DNA of 64,000 nt from Candidatus Enterovibrio escicola (GCF_002464935.1 NZ_NBYY01000009.1:186001-250000), one strand, 5' to 3'; numbered from the stretch's first letter, positions 10,958 to 21,635 are shown. Program-made: numbers and translations. Notes: generated by a model from the letters alone, not told the origin.

Positions 10958-11845
10958 AACCTCAGATCTGCATAAACACTTGCTTATCAAGCCGAGTCAT
11001 CTTGATGCTCGGTTTCTTTGGTTGAAGTGAATACGCGATAAACCCATATATTAAATTGACCAAAAGCTGATAAAATCACAGTGCCGAAAATGCTCGATTT
11101 GGGATATGTTTTTTCATACCCGTTATCAGTGTCACTCCCTTGTCTGCGAGTTCCTGCTCCAATGGATCAGAGATATAACCTTTGTCTCCGTATAAACACC
11201 CTTACAGTTCGTCAGTCATTTCCGGTAAAGGCTTCCTATCATCCACGTTATCCGTCGTCACTTTGACTTAGATAATGCCACCTTGGTCATTAATAATAAG
11301 GTATAATTTAAAGCCGTCTAACCACCCCATCATTTCTTTTCCTCGTTTCTAAGCACTTTTAAAAACCTAATGTCTAAAAATGCGTAGGTTGTAATAAACT
11401 TGTAGCTTAGACGAATAAACGAAGGCAATCTCTAACGGTGAGTAAGTTAAGAACAAAGCGGAACCAGAACAGCCTGTATGAGCTTGAGCATTTGCATGTA
11501 GCTGACTAATTCAGGATATTCGTTGGTGATTAAAAAGAAAACAAAGTGGATGTAATAGGTTTTAAAGTCTTAATACCCAAATTGATGGAAGGTGATCCCT
11601 ATCGTCATCACTTCGCTAACTGAGAGGCAAAAAGGCTTGTTTCTTTGTTTAACACCGGAAGAAATTAGGTGTTTTTCTCGTGCAGAGAGGAAAATCTAGT
11701 AGAAGTCGTTGATATTGACGAAAACAGCGTCTAGAAAACAGCGTCTAAGTTATTCATGCCAAGTACCTATTCGGTCAATAGTTCTTGTTAAACGATCAGA
11801 TTGTGACTGGGGCATTCAGTTCATTTCTTATGCACAGTTCAGGTT
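10958..11845 (-). mobile_element. IS982-family element inserted between recC and recB
   Basis: The right-type repeat AACCTCAGATCTGCATAA begins at 10958 and the left-type repeat (complement AACCTGAACTGTGCATAAG) ends at 11845, giving 888 bp. The minus-strand transposase is broken by many stops; short matches to the C-terminus and to the N-terminal FVEVDDFC region are all that remain. It occupies the position where recC and recB are adjacent, or flank ptrA, in relatives. No clean target duplication is visible. Confidence 0.82.
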
Positions 11846-11916
11846 TACTAAAGAACTGCAGCAAATAACATTTAGACATCTCGCTTTGTTTTCATAATTC
11901 AGATTGACAATTTTCG

Positions 11917-14900
11917 TTAGACTGTTTTCTCTTCTCCCAGAAGCACAGGTAACAAAACCTGAGTACTAATATTGAACATTTCATCCAATAAGGTATTTGA
12001 TGCTTCAGGCCAAACACGAGCAACGTATGGATTTTCCCTTTCCCCTATTTGTAGAAATTTCCCTTCATATACGCTGCGCATTTTTTGCCTCACCTTATCG
12101 CGTGCAGCTTCATCCGAAGCCCAGTGACCTTTTTTATCGATACATGCCTGTAAGCCCACCATTGCTGTATTCGGTAGATAAGGGTAAGGACGCTCAATAC
12201 CCTCGAAATAACCTTCCAAATAGCATGCCAAGCCACGAAGTGCCTCTTCAGGAGATATTGGAGCAAAAATTATATCATAATCGACGCCAAAGAATCTGGT
12301 TTCAAGTCCCTCGCCAGAGGTACACTGGCAAAGATGGTCAATCCATGTAGCTAGTCTGTCGCTAACTCTAACCTTTCCGCTGCGATACAATATACGGCCA
12401 GAATGATATCTCTCATCCAGCCAGCCCTGTAATTTAACTGTACCACGGGTGGTTGGCACTTGAATATTAACCTCTAAGGCATCTCGACGATCGTTAAATA
12501 GTGGCTTCAGCACGCCATATTGTGCCAGTGTAGATTCTTGTTCACTTTCCAGTATCAACTCACCAAAAGAGCTTAACGGCAGTGTTCCTGATGCTTTTTG
12601 ATGTTGTGCAAAAGTAGTCAGTGACTCCTTGTCACTACCTTTTTCAATCAAATGGGAAAGCAAGGCGTCATGTAATTGATATCGATGCAGGTTATCCAAT
12701 GTAAAAGGCTCAGTATCTTCCATTTCCCCATCCAGTGTTTCAAAAAATACTTTTAACCGCCGATTAAAAAAATATTGCACTGGTAAGTGCCAAAAGCGCT
12801 GTAGTTCAGTAAGTTCAAGAACATCTGAATTAAAATCGCTATCAACATCTAAGACATCATCACTAAAGAAAGGCGAAGCTTGTTCACCTTCCCCCTTGGC
12901 GGCAGCTAACCACTCATTAGCATAGCTTGCACGTGAACCGATAAACGCATCGCGGCTAAATGGCACTAAAGGATTATAGTGTACCAAATGTGCCAACAGG
13001 TATTTGCTAGATTCTATTTCTGCCAAAGGCTGATCACCCTCGACACAGTAACCATGACGACAATAATCCAACAATTCGGTCACCAAGATTGATGGAACTT
13101 TCTCCGAATTATCTTGCACAGATCGACCCACATAACTGATGTAAAAATACTGTTTTGCAGATTGTAGTGCTTCAAGGAACATATATCGGTCATCGTCACG
13201 ACGTGTACAATCACCCACTCGCGAACGGCCCGACATTAAATCAAAACCAACTGGGGCAATAATGCGGGGATAATCACTATCGTTCATCCCCAGCAAACAC
13301 ACCACACTAAATGGGATAGAACGCATAGGTATCAGTGTACAAAAGTTAACCTGTCCGGCGAGAAAGCTCTGACTGATCGGTACCAAGACTAGTTTTTCTT
13401 TCAGGTAAGCACGCACAATAGCGAGCGAAATCGAACCGCTAAAGCATGCATTTTTAAGTTCTGTTAACCAGTTATCCAACTGATCACGGATATGCCGACC
13501 AACAAGTTTTTCATTATTATCAAGTGTGAACATATCGTCAAAGAGTGACGTCAATATTCGTACCCATTCCTCACCAGTTTTCTCCTGAATTAACAGTAAT
13601 TGCACAGTGAGCAGAACATGAAAAAATTCACCCAGCTTACCCGCCACATCAGCTTCGAGTCCTTGCACTTCGTCATATGCTAGCACACCGTTAAACAATC
13701 CAGTTGCACTCTGCATGGCATAGCCCAATAACATTCGGTTTAATCCAAAAATCCAAGTGTTTTGATATTGCTTAGGGAGCGAGAAATGTGATGCTGTGGT
13801 ATCATTTAAACCCCAACGAATACCTGCTTCTTTTACCCAAAACTTCACTTTCTCGAACTGTTTATTATCAAAAGAAAAACGACGCAATACTGCAGGAAGT
13901 TCTAGGATTCCAAGCAACTCAGAAGCACTACAACGGCTATCTGGTAAATGAAGTAAATCTATAAATGTGCTTAAAATCCTACTTTCCTGATTGGTGGAGT
14001 GATCAAAAATAGAAAATGGAATAAAGCGCTCATCAGGTGCATTGCCAAATACAGCTTGGATCATAGGACTGTATGCGGTAATGTCTACTACCATCACCAC
14101 GATATCTCGCGGTGTAAGCATTTGATCACTTTCAAACATTTCCAGTAATCGATCATGCAGAACTTCAACTTCTCGCATAGGACTATAGCAAGCCTCTATC
14201 AATAGCGAACGATCATCGATTGATATCCCTATTTTGCTCTCACTGTGAGTAATTTCATGTAAGTTCCCAGGTTCGAGGAGATCCAAAATATCTGCCTGTA
14301 TATGATGAAGTAGAGAGTCTCGTGACACACTTATAAATCCCTGATCTACTTCATGACAGGAAAGTTCAGATATCATCAACAGAGTGTCATATCCTAATTT
14401 ACCCATCGATGCAAGAAGGCTGTTTCCTACTTCAACATTGTTGACTTCAGTCGTCAACATAACGGAAAACTGAGACCGTTCTTTTGATGCCGTCCTACGG
14501 CTTATACGTTCTTTCTGCACCGTCTCATGATGTGCCAGATAACGTTTATCTCTAATATCTCCCCAATAGTAACGACAGGGGTTGGTAAACATGTAATGCA
14601 CATCGATGTGTTCACCCAATAAATTAAGCGTCTCTAAGTAACGCGGAGGAAGTGCAGAGACTCCAAATATGAACACACGTTCAATACCAGATAGCCATCC
14701 GAGCTTTTTGGATTGAGGTTTCAGAGCATCAATGAATCTTTCATATAAATTCGCACTGTGAAAAGGTGATTGCCCCTGCTCTAAAGTGTAATCATAAAGT
14801 GCACGCCATAACTGGGGTTGCCAACGTTTTTCACCTTCAAGCTCAGGCACCATGTCTTCACTCTCCCACGCTTTTATCCATTCAGGACGATACACCAAAT

Positions 14901-15315
14901 ATTGGTCGTAGAGCTCGGAAATCTTGCACGCAAGATGATAGGTTTTTTCTTTATTCTCATCTCCATCTTCAAGATAGCGTTTAAGTTCTAAAAAATCTGG
15001 GTTATTAAGCTGTTCCGGTAACACCTTCATCAGCTTCCACGTCATAACTTCTTTATTAAATAAACTGCGTTGTGGTACATCAGATAGGATCTTAGTAAAC
15101 ATCTTCCAAATGAAACTTGCTGGCAAAGGAAATTCAACATTAGCAACAATTCCTTTTTCTTTCGCCATTTCAAACTTGAGCCACTGCGCCATGCCAAGAC
15201 TTTGAACCAAAATCAGTTCTTTCTGTAATGGGTTGCTCAGTGGCTTTTCATGAATGACGGCAAGTAACAGGTTTTTTAGCAGATCTAACTGATTCGAATG
15301 ATAAACAGTAAACAC
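11917..15315 (-). CDS. recC: exodeoxyribonuclease V gamma subunit (RecC)
   Basis: Scaffold of RecBCD that splits the DNA strands and recognises Chi. 1132 residues (E. coli 1122), full length. Family features: the N-terminal helicase-like fold starting MFTVYHSNQLDLL with ILVQSLGMAQWL, the FIFGVSALPP segment, MTPRDIVVMV-like LTPRDIVVMVVD, MRSIPFSVVCLLGMND, and the inactive nuclease-like C-terminal domain. RecC proteins lack Walker and nuclease residues by nature, so this absence is expected. The start is preceded by decayed non-coding DNA. The ORF is uninterrupted despite heavy IS traffic, which argues for selection on the whole RecBCD enzyme. Confidence 0.95.
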   Translation of the reverse strand: MFTVYHSNQLDLLKNLLLAVIHEKPLSNPLQKELILVQSLGMAQWLKFEMAKEKGIVANVEFPLPASFIWKMFTKILSDVPQRSLFNKEVMTWKLMKVLPEQLNNPDFLELKRYLEDGDENKEKTYHLACKISELYDQYLVYRPEWIKAWESEDMVPELEGEKRWQPQLWRALYDYTLEQGQSPFHSANLYERFIDALKPQSKKLGWLSGIERVFIFGVSALPPRYLETLNLLGEHIDVHYMFTNPCRYYWGDIRDKRYLAHHETVQKERISRRTASKERSQFSVMLTTEVNNVEVGNSLLASMGKLGYDTLLMISELSCHEVDQGFISVSRDSLLHHIQADILDLLEPGNLHEITHSESKIGISIDDRSLLIEACYSPMREVEVLHDRLLEMFESDQMLTPRDIVVMVVDITAYSPMIQAVFGNAPDERFIPFSIFDHSTNQESRILSTFIDLLHLPDSRCSASELLGILELPAVLRRFSFDNKQFEKVKFWVKEAGIRWGLNDTTASHFSLPKQYQNTWIFGLNRMLLGYAMQSATGLFNGVLAYDEVQGLEADVAGKLGEFFHVLLTVQLLLIQEKTGEEWVRILTSLFDDMFTLDNNEKLVGRHIRDQLDNWLTELKNACFSGSISLAIVRAYLKEKLVLVPISQSFLAGQVNFCTLIPMRSIPFSVVCLLGMNDSDYPRIIAPVGFDLMSGRSRVGDCTRRDDDRYMFLEALQSAKQYFYISYVGRSVQDNSEKVPSILVTELLDYCRHGYCVEGDQPLAEIESSKYLLAHLVHYNPLVPFSRDAFIGSRASYANEWLAAAKGEGEQASPFFSDDVLDVDSDFNSDVLELTELQRFWHLPVQYFFNRRLKVFFETLDGEMEDTEPFTLDNLHRYQLHDALLSHLIEKGSDKESLTTFAQHQKASGTLPLSSFGELILESEQESTLAQYGVLKPLFNDRRDALEVNIQVPTTRGTVKLQGWLDERYHSGRILYRSGKVRVSDRLATWIDHLCQCTSGEGLETRFFGVDYDIIFAPISPEEALRGLACYLEGYFEGIERPYPYLPNTAMVGLQACIDKKGHWASDEAARDKVRQKMRSVYEGKFLQIGERENPYVARVWPEASNTLLDEMFNISTQVLLPVLLGEEKTV

Positions 15316-15638
15316 AGATCAACTCTCAAGATCGATGATGGAGAGATAATGGCTGAATGGTTTCAATAGTACAATGTGATACAATGATAAAATATAAACT
15401 TTGGTAGTTTCATGAAACAAATAGACTCACGAGATGTCGGTTTTTTAATCATCACACAGCGACCGTGGAAAATTTCTACTGTAGAGAAATAAGTCAGCGA
15501 TATTGTATCAATATATATCCAACAACTAAAGTTGCAACAATCAGTTACAAAAATAAAATAATTGGAAGTTGATGGCAATATTCAATATCCATATTAATGG
15601 ACTACATCCAATCCACTGTTTTATAGGGAACGGTTGAA
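15316..15638. other. recC upstream, no recognisable gene
   Basis: AT-rich DNA. A 71-codon minus-strand frame (15363-15578) has no family features I recognise and is probably fortuitous. A recC promoter would be expected here but is not obvious. Confidence 0.3.
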
Positions 15639-15827
15639 CTAGTTTCCATAAGTGAATGTAAATGCGGCGTAGATCGGTAAAAATGACAATTTTTTCAGGC
15701 GTAAAAATGATCCAATCACTGCTGTAATAAGAAACACAAGACCAAGCAATACAGCGATGATAAATGACGAAGGCAACTGACTGTTAAATAGCCAATCAGA
15801 AAGAGGTTTGAAAGAGTCATAGTAGGT
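15639..15827 (-). pseudogene. C-terminal remnant of an unidentified membrane protein
   Basis: The minus strand has an open frame closed by TAG at 15639 and bounded upstream by another TAG at 15828. It reads YDSFKPLSDWLFNSQLPSS, then a strongly hydrophobic stretch FIIAVLLGLVFLITAVIGSF, then LRLKKLSFLPIY and FTFTYGN. The clean amphipathic-plus-transmembrane pattern and natural-looking C-terminus suggest the tail of a real gene that has lost its front. I cannot name it. Confidence 0.4.
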
Positions 15828-15939
15828 CTAACACCCTGAAGTATTTTTCTACAAAACTTGAGTTTAAATCTGAAAAGCTACACTTTCTAATCAAGTTGAT
15901 AATGCCATTCATTTTAAAGAAATCGAATGATGCTTAAAT

Positions 15940-16110
15940 TATATACATAATTTTGTCCCTTTCTTTATAAATGGTATCAGAAGTCCATTAACATTCTTAT
16001 TTAGCTCTCGTTTCCATGAAGAATAATGGTAGGCAAAGTAAATCTTAACATCCAAAGCTTTTGCTATCATCTCATCATGAATAAACTCTCATCTATTAAT
16101 TTCCGGAATC
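15940..16110 (-). mobile_element. IS30-family transposase fragment
   Basis: Minus-strand reading gives EFIHDEMIAKALDVKIYFAY followed by HYSSWKRELNKNVNGLL and a degenerate FPKG-like end, the conserved DDE-E block of IS30 transposases (NGKEFA...YFA.PY.SW.RG.NEN.NG). About 50 codons remain, with a stop near the front. A second IS30 remnant lies at 1660. Confidence 0.65.
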
Positions 16111-16124
16111 GCATAAACGTGATT

Positions 16125-16490
16125 TTTGCATGGCATAAATTCTTTATGCAACTGATAATTCTATTCAAACGATTTAATCGCGACTTGAATATTTAGTTTA
16201 TTTCTTATACGCAGCTCAGATATTATTAGGTAACAAAAGACACATTGCTTATAATAGGTTTTAAAATCACGAAACCTAGATTGATGAAAAGAGACTACAA
16301 TCATCATGACTTCACTGATTGAAGGGCGAAGAGGTTGTCTCTTTGTTTTAGCACCGAAAATCAGGTATTTTTTCTAGGAAAAAAGGAAATCCTGACACAA
16401 ATTGGCAAAAACAGCGTTTGAATTATTCATGCTAACATCTTTATGCAACTGATAATTTTACTTAAGCGATCAGATGACGACTTGGTAATT
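16125..16490 (-). mobile_element. two tandem IS982 left-end fragments
   Basis: 16125-16222 matches the first about 100 bp of IS982 on the minus strand (TTTATGCAACTGAT..., then ATTTCTTATACGCAGCTCAG). 16247-16490 repeats the same end plus part of the transposase N-terminal region (complement of ...CATCAATC.AGG.TTCGTGATTTTAAAACCTATTA). Both are heavily decayed. Two copies of one end in a row imply at least two insertions or a duplication. Confidence 0.6.
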
Positions 16491-16821
16491 TATACCAAAA
16501 TAACTTGTTATTGATCAATATCAGAAGTCGTAGATACGTTCGGTTTGAGATAAATCCTCATAGGAGAGATCAGTTTATTTCACAAGGATCTAACAATAAA
16601 ATTATCGCAATAACACCCTCCTATAGGTTAAGTTTACTGACGCAACACTTAATCTTATCCATTTTTGATGGAACTCAACACCTACAAAGGGATAAATTAA
16701 TCCTGACATACAGGATAGATAGGTCTCTAATAACCTTTCCAAGGTCATCAAACTAATTGAGGCTAAATTAAACATTCTACTCTAATAAGTAGACAATAAA
16801 CAAACTATAGGAAAATTAACC

Positions 16822-17120
16822 ATGCCCGTAATAATCAAATACGCGGTGGATCGCAATGGAGAAAAGAAAATAACTTTTACCTCTAGAACTGAAGCAGATT
16901 CCTATGACAAAATGCTCGAAATGGATAATGGACTGTTTAAATTATTGGGTAAAAGCAATGTAGTTACTAATGCAGATCTCAACGTTAAGGACTTACAATG
17001 TTCTTGGTTCAAAACTAAGAAGATATACTTTGTTCGTTGGATACTAAGTGTAAACCCACAACAAAACCGACAAAAAAGAAAGCGAAGAACATTAAAAATG
17101 ATGATGTTCAAGCTGCCTAA
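16822..17120 (+). pseudogene. yebG: YebG-family SOS protein, frameshifted
   Basis: The frame from ATG 16822 begins MPVIIKYAVDRNGEKKITFT, then SRTEADSYDKMLEMDNGLF, the YebG signature (E. coli: VKYVVIREGEEKMSF, KKEADAYDKML). After about codon 60 the frame is lost. A different frame then reads DTKCKPTTKPTKKKAKNIKN and ends DVQAA-stop at 17118-17120, a typical Lys-rich YebG tail and a natural stop. The predicted 124-residue product of the uninterrupted frame ends in unrelated residues. In E. coli yebG is a small LexA-controlled gene; no LexA box is evident here. A functional shortened form cannot be excluded. Confidence 0.72.
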
Positions 17121-17229
17121 AATATCAAAATTTTTCTTCATTCAATCTTCGACCTTACCACCTTCACTTATATACACTAGTATCTGCTGTCGATAAACCT
17201 AGAAATATAGACGAGGAGAGTTCCCGAGC

Positions 17230-18261
17230 ATGGAAAGTTATGCACTAGCATTTGGTATCGCCACTAAAAACAAAGCCGGAAAAATTATTGAAGCTTTTTT
17301 CCCAACCCCTGTACTCCATCCATCAGATGAACTGTATTTCAGTTTAGCTAATATAGTAGCTTACAAAGAAGGCAACAATGTTTGTGAGGTACAAACAACA
17401 CAATGTGAAGAAATTTCCTCTGTATTTTTCTCAGCTAATGAAAAAGAATCCGCTGCATTTACAATAAAAGCCGCCACGTCAAACCAACCATTGATCTTAA
17501 TTTTCCTCTCGGCAGACGAAAAACCTACAAGTATTGCTGAAAGCTTCCTGAAGCTTCAGTTGATTTCCCACCGCATTGTTAAACCACACAGCATTATTTT
17601 AGATGGTATGTTCAGTCTTATGCATAACATTGCATGGACTAGCCAAGGCGCTATCGATCTACCTGAACTTGCTGAACGTCAAATGAAAGCACGATTAAAT
17701 GGCAAAACGCTAACTGTACATTGTGTCGATAAATTTCCAAGGATGCTGGACTATGTTGTTCCATCAGGTATTCGTGTTGCTGATGCTTCACGAATTCGTT
17801 TGGGGGCATATGTAGGTGAAGGTACTACAGTGATGCATGAAGGGTTCATAAACTTTAATGCAGGCACTGTAGGTGTAAGCATGGTTGAGGGTCGTATTTC
17901 TGCAGGTGTGATGGTAGGAAAGGGTAGCGATATCGGTGGCGGGGCATCCATAATGGGTACACTAAGTGGAGGTGGTCAGCTCATCATCTCTATCGGAGAG
18001 AACAGTCTATTGGGTGCAAATTCTGGCCTTGGTTTCCCGTTGGGTGACCGTTGCACTATCGAATCAGGTCTTTATGTTACTGCGGGTACAAAAGTCACAA
18101 TACTTGACCCAAGCGGAAACGAAGTAGCGATCGTAAAGGCACGAGATTTGGCGGGTAAGTCAGATCTATTATTTCGACGCAATTCAGTATCAGGAAAAAT
18201 AGAATGTAAAGATAACAAATCAGCGATTAAATTAAATCCAGATCTTCACGCCAACAACTAA
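17230..18261 (+). CDS. dapD: 2,3,4,5-tetrahydropyridine-2,6-dicarboxylate N-succinyltransferase
   Basis: Succinylates tetrahydrodipicolinate in the succinylase branch of DAP/lysine synthesis, needed for peptidoglycan cross-links. 343 residues, the long DapD form found in vibrios and actinobacteria. N-terminus MESYALAFGIATKNKAGKII then EAFFPTP; the left-handed beta-helix of hexapeptide repeats spans roughly residues 180-290 (GAYVGEGTTVMHEGFINFNA, VEGRISAGVMVGKGSDIGGG, MGTLSGGG, GENSLLGANSGLG). GGAG-type ribosome binding site at 17215-17219. Convergent with dnaJ, 40 bp between stops. Intact. Confidence 0.95.
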   Translation: MESYALAFGIATKNKAGKIIEAFFPTPVLHPSDELYFSLANIVAYKEGNNVCEVQTTQCEEISSVFFSANEKESAAFTIKAATSNQPLILIFLSADEKPTSIAESFLKLQLISHRIVKPHSIILDGMFSLMHNIAWTSQGAIDLPELAERQMKARLNGKTLTVHCVDKFPRMLDYVVPSGIRVADASRIRLGAYVGEGTTVMHEGFINFNAGTVGVSMVEGRISAGVMVGKGSDIGGGASIMGTLSGGGQLIISIGENSLLGANSGLGFPLGDRCTIESGLYVTAGTKVTILDPSGNEVAIVKARDLAGKSDLLFRRNSVSGKIECKDNKSAIKLNPDLHANN

Positions 18262-18301
18262 ATATTCGGTAAAATATAATCTTTGATATCTGGCTCTTAC
18301 C

Positions 18302-19402
18302 TTAGTTTGTCAGATCATCAAAGAACTTTTTGACACCATCAAAGAAGCCCTCTGACTTAGGCTTGTGCTTTTTAGCTCCACTGCCACCTAGGGTTTCTTC
18401 GAACTCTTTTAATAGCTCTTTTTGCTTACCGATAAGATTTACTGGTGTTTCAACAACCAGCTTACAGATCAAATCACCGATGCCACCACCACGTACTGAT
18501 TTAACACCTTTACCACGCACTCGGAACATGCGACCGGTTTGTGTTTCAATCGGTACTTTCAGGCTTACACGACCATCCAGTGTTGGAACTTGAACTTCAC
18601 CACCAAGCGCAGCCATAGTAAAACTGACTGGAACTTCACAATAAAGATTATTACCATCACGTGTAAAAATTTGATGTTCACACACGTGAACTTGAACATA
18701 CAGATCCCCTGCGGGTAAGCCGTATTCTCCAGCTTCACCTTCACTCGTCAGACGGATACGATCACCCGTATCAACACCTGCTGGAATTTTAACACTAAGT
18801 GTTTTATTTTTTTGGACACGCCCTTGGCCATGACAGGAACTACAAGGGTCTTTAAGAATTTTGCCACGACCATGACATGTTGGACACGTTTGTTGTACTG
18901 CAAAAAAACCTTGTCGCATTTGCACTTGGCCTTGGCCGTGACAGGTTCCACACATTTGAGGTGAAGTTCCCTGCTTAGCACCGTTGCCTCCACAAGGCTC
19001 GCAGCTTACATACGTTGGAACATCAATTTCTCGGGTAACACCACGCACTGCGTCTTCCAAAGATAGTTCTATGTTGTAACGCAGATCCGAACCGCGACGG
19101 CTCCCCCCAAAAATATCACCAAATACATCACCAAAGATATCGCTAAAGTCTGCACTACCGCCACCCATGGTACCTTGTTCAAATGCAGCATGTCCATGTT
19201 GATCATACGCAGTGCGCTTTTTGTCATCAGTGAGGATTTCGTACGCAAGCTTTACTTCTTTAAATTTGTCGGATGCCGTTTCATCACCAGCATTCCGATC
19301 AGGGTGGAACTTCATGGCTAGACGTTTATACGCTTTTTTGATATCGCGCTCACTGGCACTACGGTCTACGCCAAGCACTTGATAAAAGTCACGTTTTGAC
19401 AT
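18302..19402 (-). CDS. dnaJ: chaperone protein DnaJ
   Basis: J-domain co-chaperone that delivers clients to DnaK and stimulates its ATPase. 366 residues (usual 375-385), the difference mostly in a short Gly/Phe linker. J domain at residues 1-70 with the HPD tripeptide in MKFHPDRN; Gly/Phe-rich [12 protein letters not shown]; four CxxCxGxG zinc motifs ([32 protein letters not shown]); C-terminal substrate-binding domain ending [13 protein letters not shown]. Downstream of dnaK on the same strand across a 246-bp gap with a hairpin. Confidence 0.97.
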   Translation of the reverse strand: MSKRDFYQVLGVDRSASERDIKKAYKRLAMKFHPDRNAGDETASDKFKEVKLAYEILTDDKKRTAYDQHGHAAFEQGTMGGGSADFSDIFGDVFGDIFGGSRRGSDLRYNIELSLEDAVRGVTREIDVPTYVSCEPCGGNGAKQGTSPQMCGTCHGQGQVQMRQGFFAVQQTCPTCHGRGKILKDPCSSCHGQGRVQKNKTLSVKIPAGVDTGDRIRLTSEGEAGEYGLPAGDLYVQVHVCEHQIFTRDGNNLYCEVPVSFTMAALGGEVQVPTLDGRVSLKVPIETQTGRMFRVRGKGVKSVRGGGIGDLICKLVVETPVNLIGKQKELLKEFEETLGGSGAKKHKPKSEGFFDGVKKFFDDLTN

Positions 19403-19460
19403 TTTTTAGTCGTCACCTGTTTTATACTAAGCGAACCTTAACCCGCTTCGTATCATACAA

Positions 19461-19496
19461 CCACGGGCAGAGAAGTATCCTCCTACGCCCGTGTGG
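19461..19496 (-). terminator. hairpin in the dnaK-dnaJ spacer
   Basis: Arms CCACGGGC (19461-19468) and GCCCGTGTGG (19487-19496) can form a GC-rich stem with an 18-base loop containing a weaker inner pairing (AGTATCC/TCCTAC). No U-run follows on the minus strand, so it is more likely an attenuating or mRNA-stabilising hairpin than a full terminator; it would lower dnaJ relative to dnaK. Confidence 0.5.
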
Positions 19497-19648
19497 AATA
19501 GAACTGCTGTACCCATTTATTTTACTTGGAATCTTGAAACTACAGCTTTATTATTCCCAATCACATAGTTTAACTATGTCCCGTAATTCACTTACTTCTA
19601 GCTTTGCTACAACTGCAATTAATTTTAATTTAGATAAATTCGCTAACT

Positions 19649-21562
19649 TTATCTTTTATCGTCTTTAACTTCCTCAAACTCTGCATCGACGACATCATCT
19701 TCTTGCTTCGCTTTTACGGGAGAATCTTGCGACTGTGTTGCTTGTGCCTGCTGTTGTGCAATTTCCATTAACTTCTGAGAAACTGCGACCAGTGCTTGCA
19801 CTTTTTCATCAATTACTGTTTTATCTTCACTTTTACGTGAATCTTCCAAATCAACGATTGCCGCTTCGATCTTCTCCTTGTCATCAGCGGGAAGAGCATC
19901 ACCTACTTCTCCAACTTGCTTACGAGTACTATGTACCATTTGATCAGCTTGGTTGCGAGACGCCACTAGATCTTCAAATTTTTTGTCAGTTTCCTTATTA
20001 GCTTCCGCTTCTTGAACCATGCGTTCGATTTCTTCGTTGCCCAAACCACCAGATGCCTGAATCGTGATCTTTGTTTCTTTACCTGTAGTTTTATCTTTAG
20101 CTGACACATGGAGAATACCATCAGCATCAAGGTCGAAGACTACGTCAATTTGCGGCATACCACGGGGGGCAGCTTGGATACCCTCCAAGTTAAACTGGCC
20201 AAGAGATTTGTTATAGATAGCTTGTTTACGTTCACCTTGAAGTACGTGAATAGTCACTGCACTTTGGTTATCCTCAGCTGTTGAAAATACCTGATTTGCT
20301 TTAGTTGGGATTGTGGTGTTCTTCTCGATTAGCTTAGTCATCACACCTCCCATGGTTTCAATACCCAAGGACAGTGGGGTAACATCAAGCAGCAGAACAT
20401 CTTTCACTTCACCGGACAGGACGCCCGCTTGCACCGCTGCACCAACTGCAACTGCTTCATCAGGATTCACATCTTTACGCGCTTCTTTACCGAAGAACTC
20501 AGCCACTTTAGCCTGAACCAAAGGCATACGTGTTTGACCACCAACCAAAATAACATCATTGATGTCACTAACTGATAAATCTGCATCTGCTAGAGCAACT
20601 TTCAATGGATCCAGTGTACGTTTAACAAGATCCTCAACCAAGGACTCGAGCTTGGCTCGCGTTACTTTCACGTTCATGTGCTTAGGACCAGATGCATTTG
20701 CAGTGATGTACGGTAGGTTCACGTCGGTTTGAGTTGTTGAAGACAGTTCAATTTTTGCTTTTTCTGCAGCTTCTTTTAGACGCTGCATCGCTAGTGGATC
20801 TTTTCGCAGATCAATTCCTTGATCTTTCTTAAATTCATCAACTAAATAATTAATCATGCGGTTATCAAAATCTTCACCACCCAAATGGGTATCACCGTTC
20901 GTCGCCAATACTTCAAAGGTTTTTTCATTTTCTACTTCATCGATTTCGATGATTGAGATGTCGAATGTACCACCACCCAAATCGTATACTGCGACAGTTC
21001 GATCTCCACCTTCCTTATCCAAACCATAAGCCAGTGCTGCTGCAGTTGGTTCGTTGATGATACGCTTAACCTCAAGACCTGCGATACGTCCTGCATCTTT
21101 GGTGGCTTGTCGCTGTGCATCATTGAAGTATGCAGGAACCGTAATTACGGCAGCAGTGACTTCTTCACCCAAGAAATCTTCTGCTGTTTTCTTCATTTTT
21201 TTCAGAACTTCGGCAGAAATTTGAGGTGCGGCCATCTTTTCGCCTTTCGCCTCTACCCAAGCATCTCCATTATCAGCTTTAACGATTTTGAACGGCATTA
21301 TCTGAATATCACGCTGTACTTCTTCGTCTTCAAAACGACGCCCAATCAATCGTTTGATTGCATACAACGTACTTTCTGGATTAGTTACAGCTTGACGTTT
21401 TGCTGGTTGACCCACCAATGTTTCACCATCCTGAGTATATGCAATGATCGACGGTGTTGTACGATCACCTTCAGCGTTCTCGATAACACGTGGTTTGCCA
21501 CCGTCAAGCACAGCGACACAAGAGTTGGTAGTGCCCAAGTCGATCCCAATGATCTTACCCAT
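19649..21562 (-). CDS. dnaK: chaperone protein DnaK (Hsp70)
   Basis: ATP-driven Hsp70 chaperone for folding and stress recovery, working with DnaJ and GrpE. 637 residues from the ATG at 21562. The frame extends 27 codons further up, but [15 protein letters not shown] is the universal N-terminus and GGAG sits 8 bases before this ATG. Nucleotide-binding domain motifs: [40 protein letters not shown]; linker region [19 protein letters not shown]; acidic C-terminal tail. A sigma-32 promoter lies 45-73 bp upstream. Full length. Confidence 0.97.
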   Translation of the reverse strand: MGKIIGIDLGTTNSCVAVLDGGKPRVIENAEGDRTTPSIIAYTQDGETLVGQPAKRQAVTNPESTLYAIKRLIGRRFEDEEVQRDIQIMPFKIVKADNGDAWVEAKGEKMAAPQISAEVLKKMKKTAEDFLGEEVTAAVITVPAYFNDAQRQATKDAGRIAGLEVKRIINEPTAAALAYGLDKEGGDRTVAVYDLGGGTFDISIIEIDEVENEKTFEVLATNGDTHLGGEDFDNRMINYLVDEFKKDQGIDLRKDPLAMQRLKEAAEKAKIELSSTTQTDVNLPYITANASGPKHMNVKVTRAKLESLVEDLVKRTLDPLKVALADADLSVSDINDVILVGGQTRMPLVQAKVAEFFGKEARKDVNPDEAVAVGAAVQAGVLSGEVKDVLLLDVTPLSLGIETMGGVMTKLIEKNTTIPTKANQVFSTAEDNQSAVTIHVLQGERKQAIYNKSLGQFNLEGIQAAPRGMPQIDVVFDLDADGILHVSAKDKTTGKETKITIQASGGLGNEEIERMVQEAEANKETDKKFEDLVASRNQADQMVHSTRKQVGEVGDALPADDKEKIEAAIVDLEDSRKSEDKTVIDEKVQALVAVSQKLMEIAQQQAQATQSQDSPVKAKQEDDVVDAEFEEVKDDKR

Positions 21563-21606
21563 TTGGTTTTCTCCGAAATTCGTCTTATATGTTACGTTGA
21601 TATCTA

Positions 21607-21635
21607 ATATGGGGTGTCGGTATTCATGGTTCAAC
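21607..21635 (-). promoter_or_regulatory. sigma-32 heat-shock promoter of dnaK
   Basis: On the minus strand a -35 GTTGAAC (21629-21635) and a -10 CCCCATAT (21607-21614) are separated by 14 bp, against consensus CTTGAAA-N11-16-CCCCATNT. It lies between grpE and dnaK and would drive dnaK-dnaJ independently of grpE. Confidence 0.75.

Noticed and set aside
15363-15578. 71-codon minus-strand ORF upstream of recC
   Set aside because: No recognisable features and no ribosome binding site.
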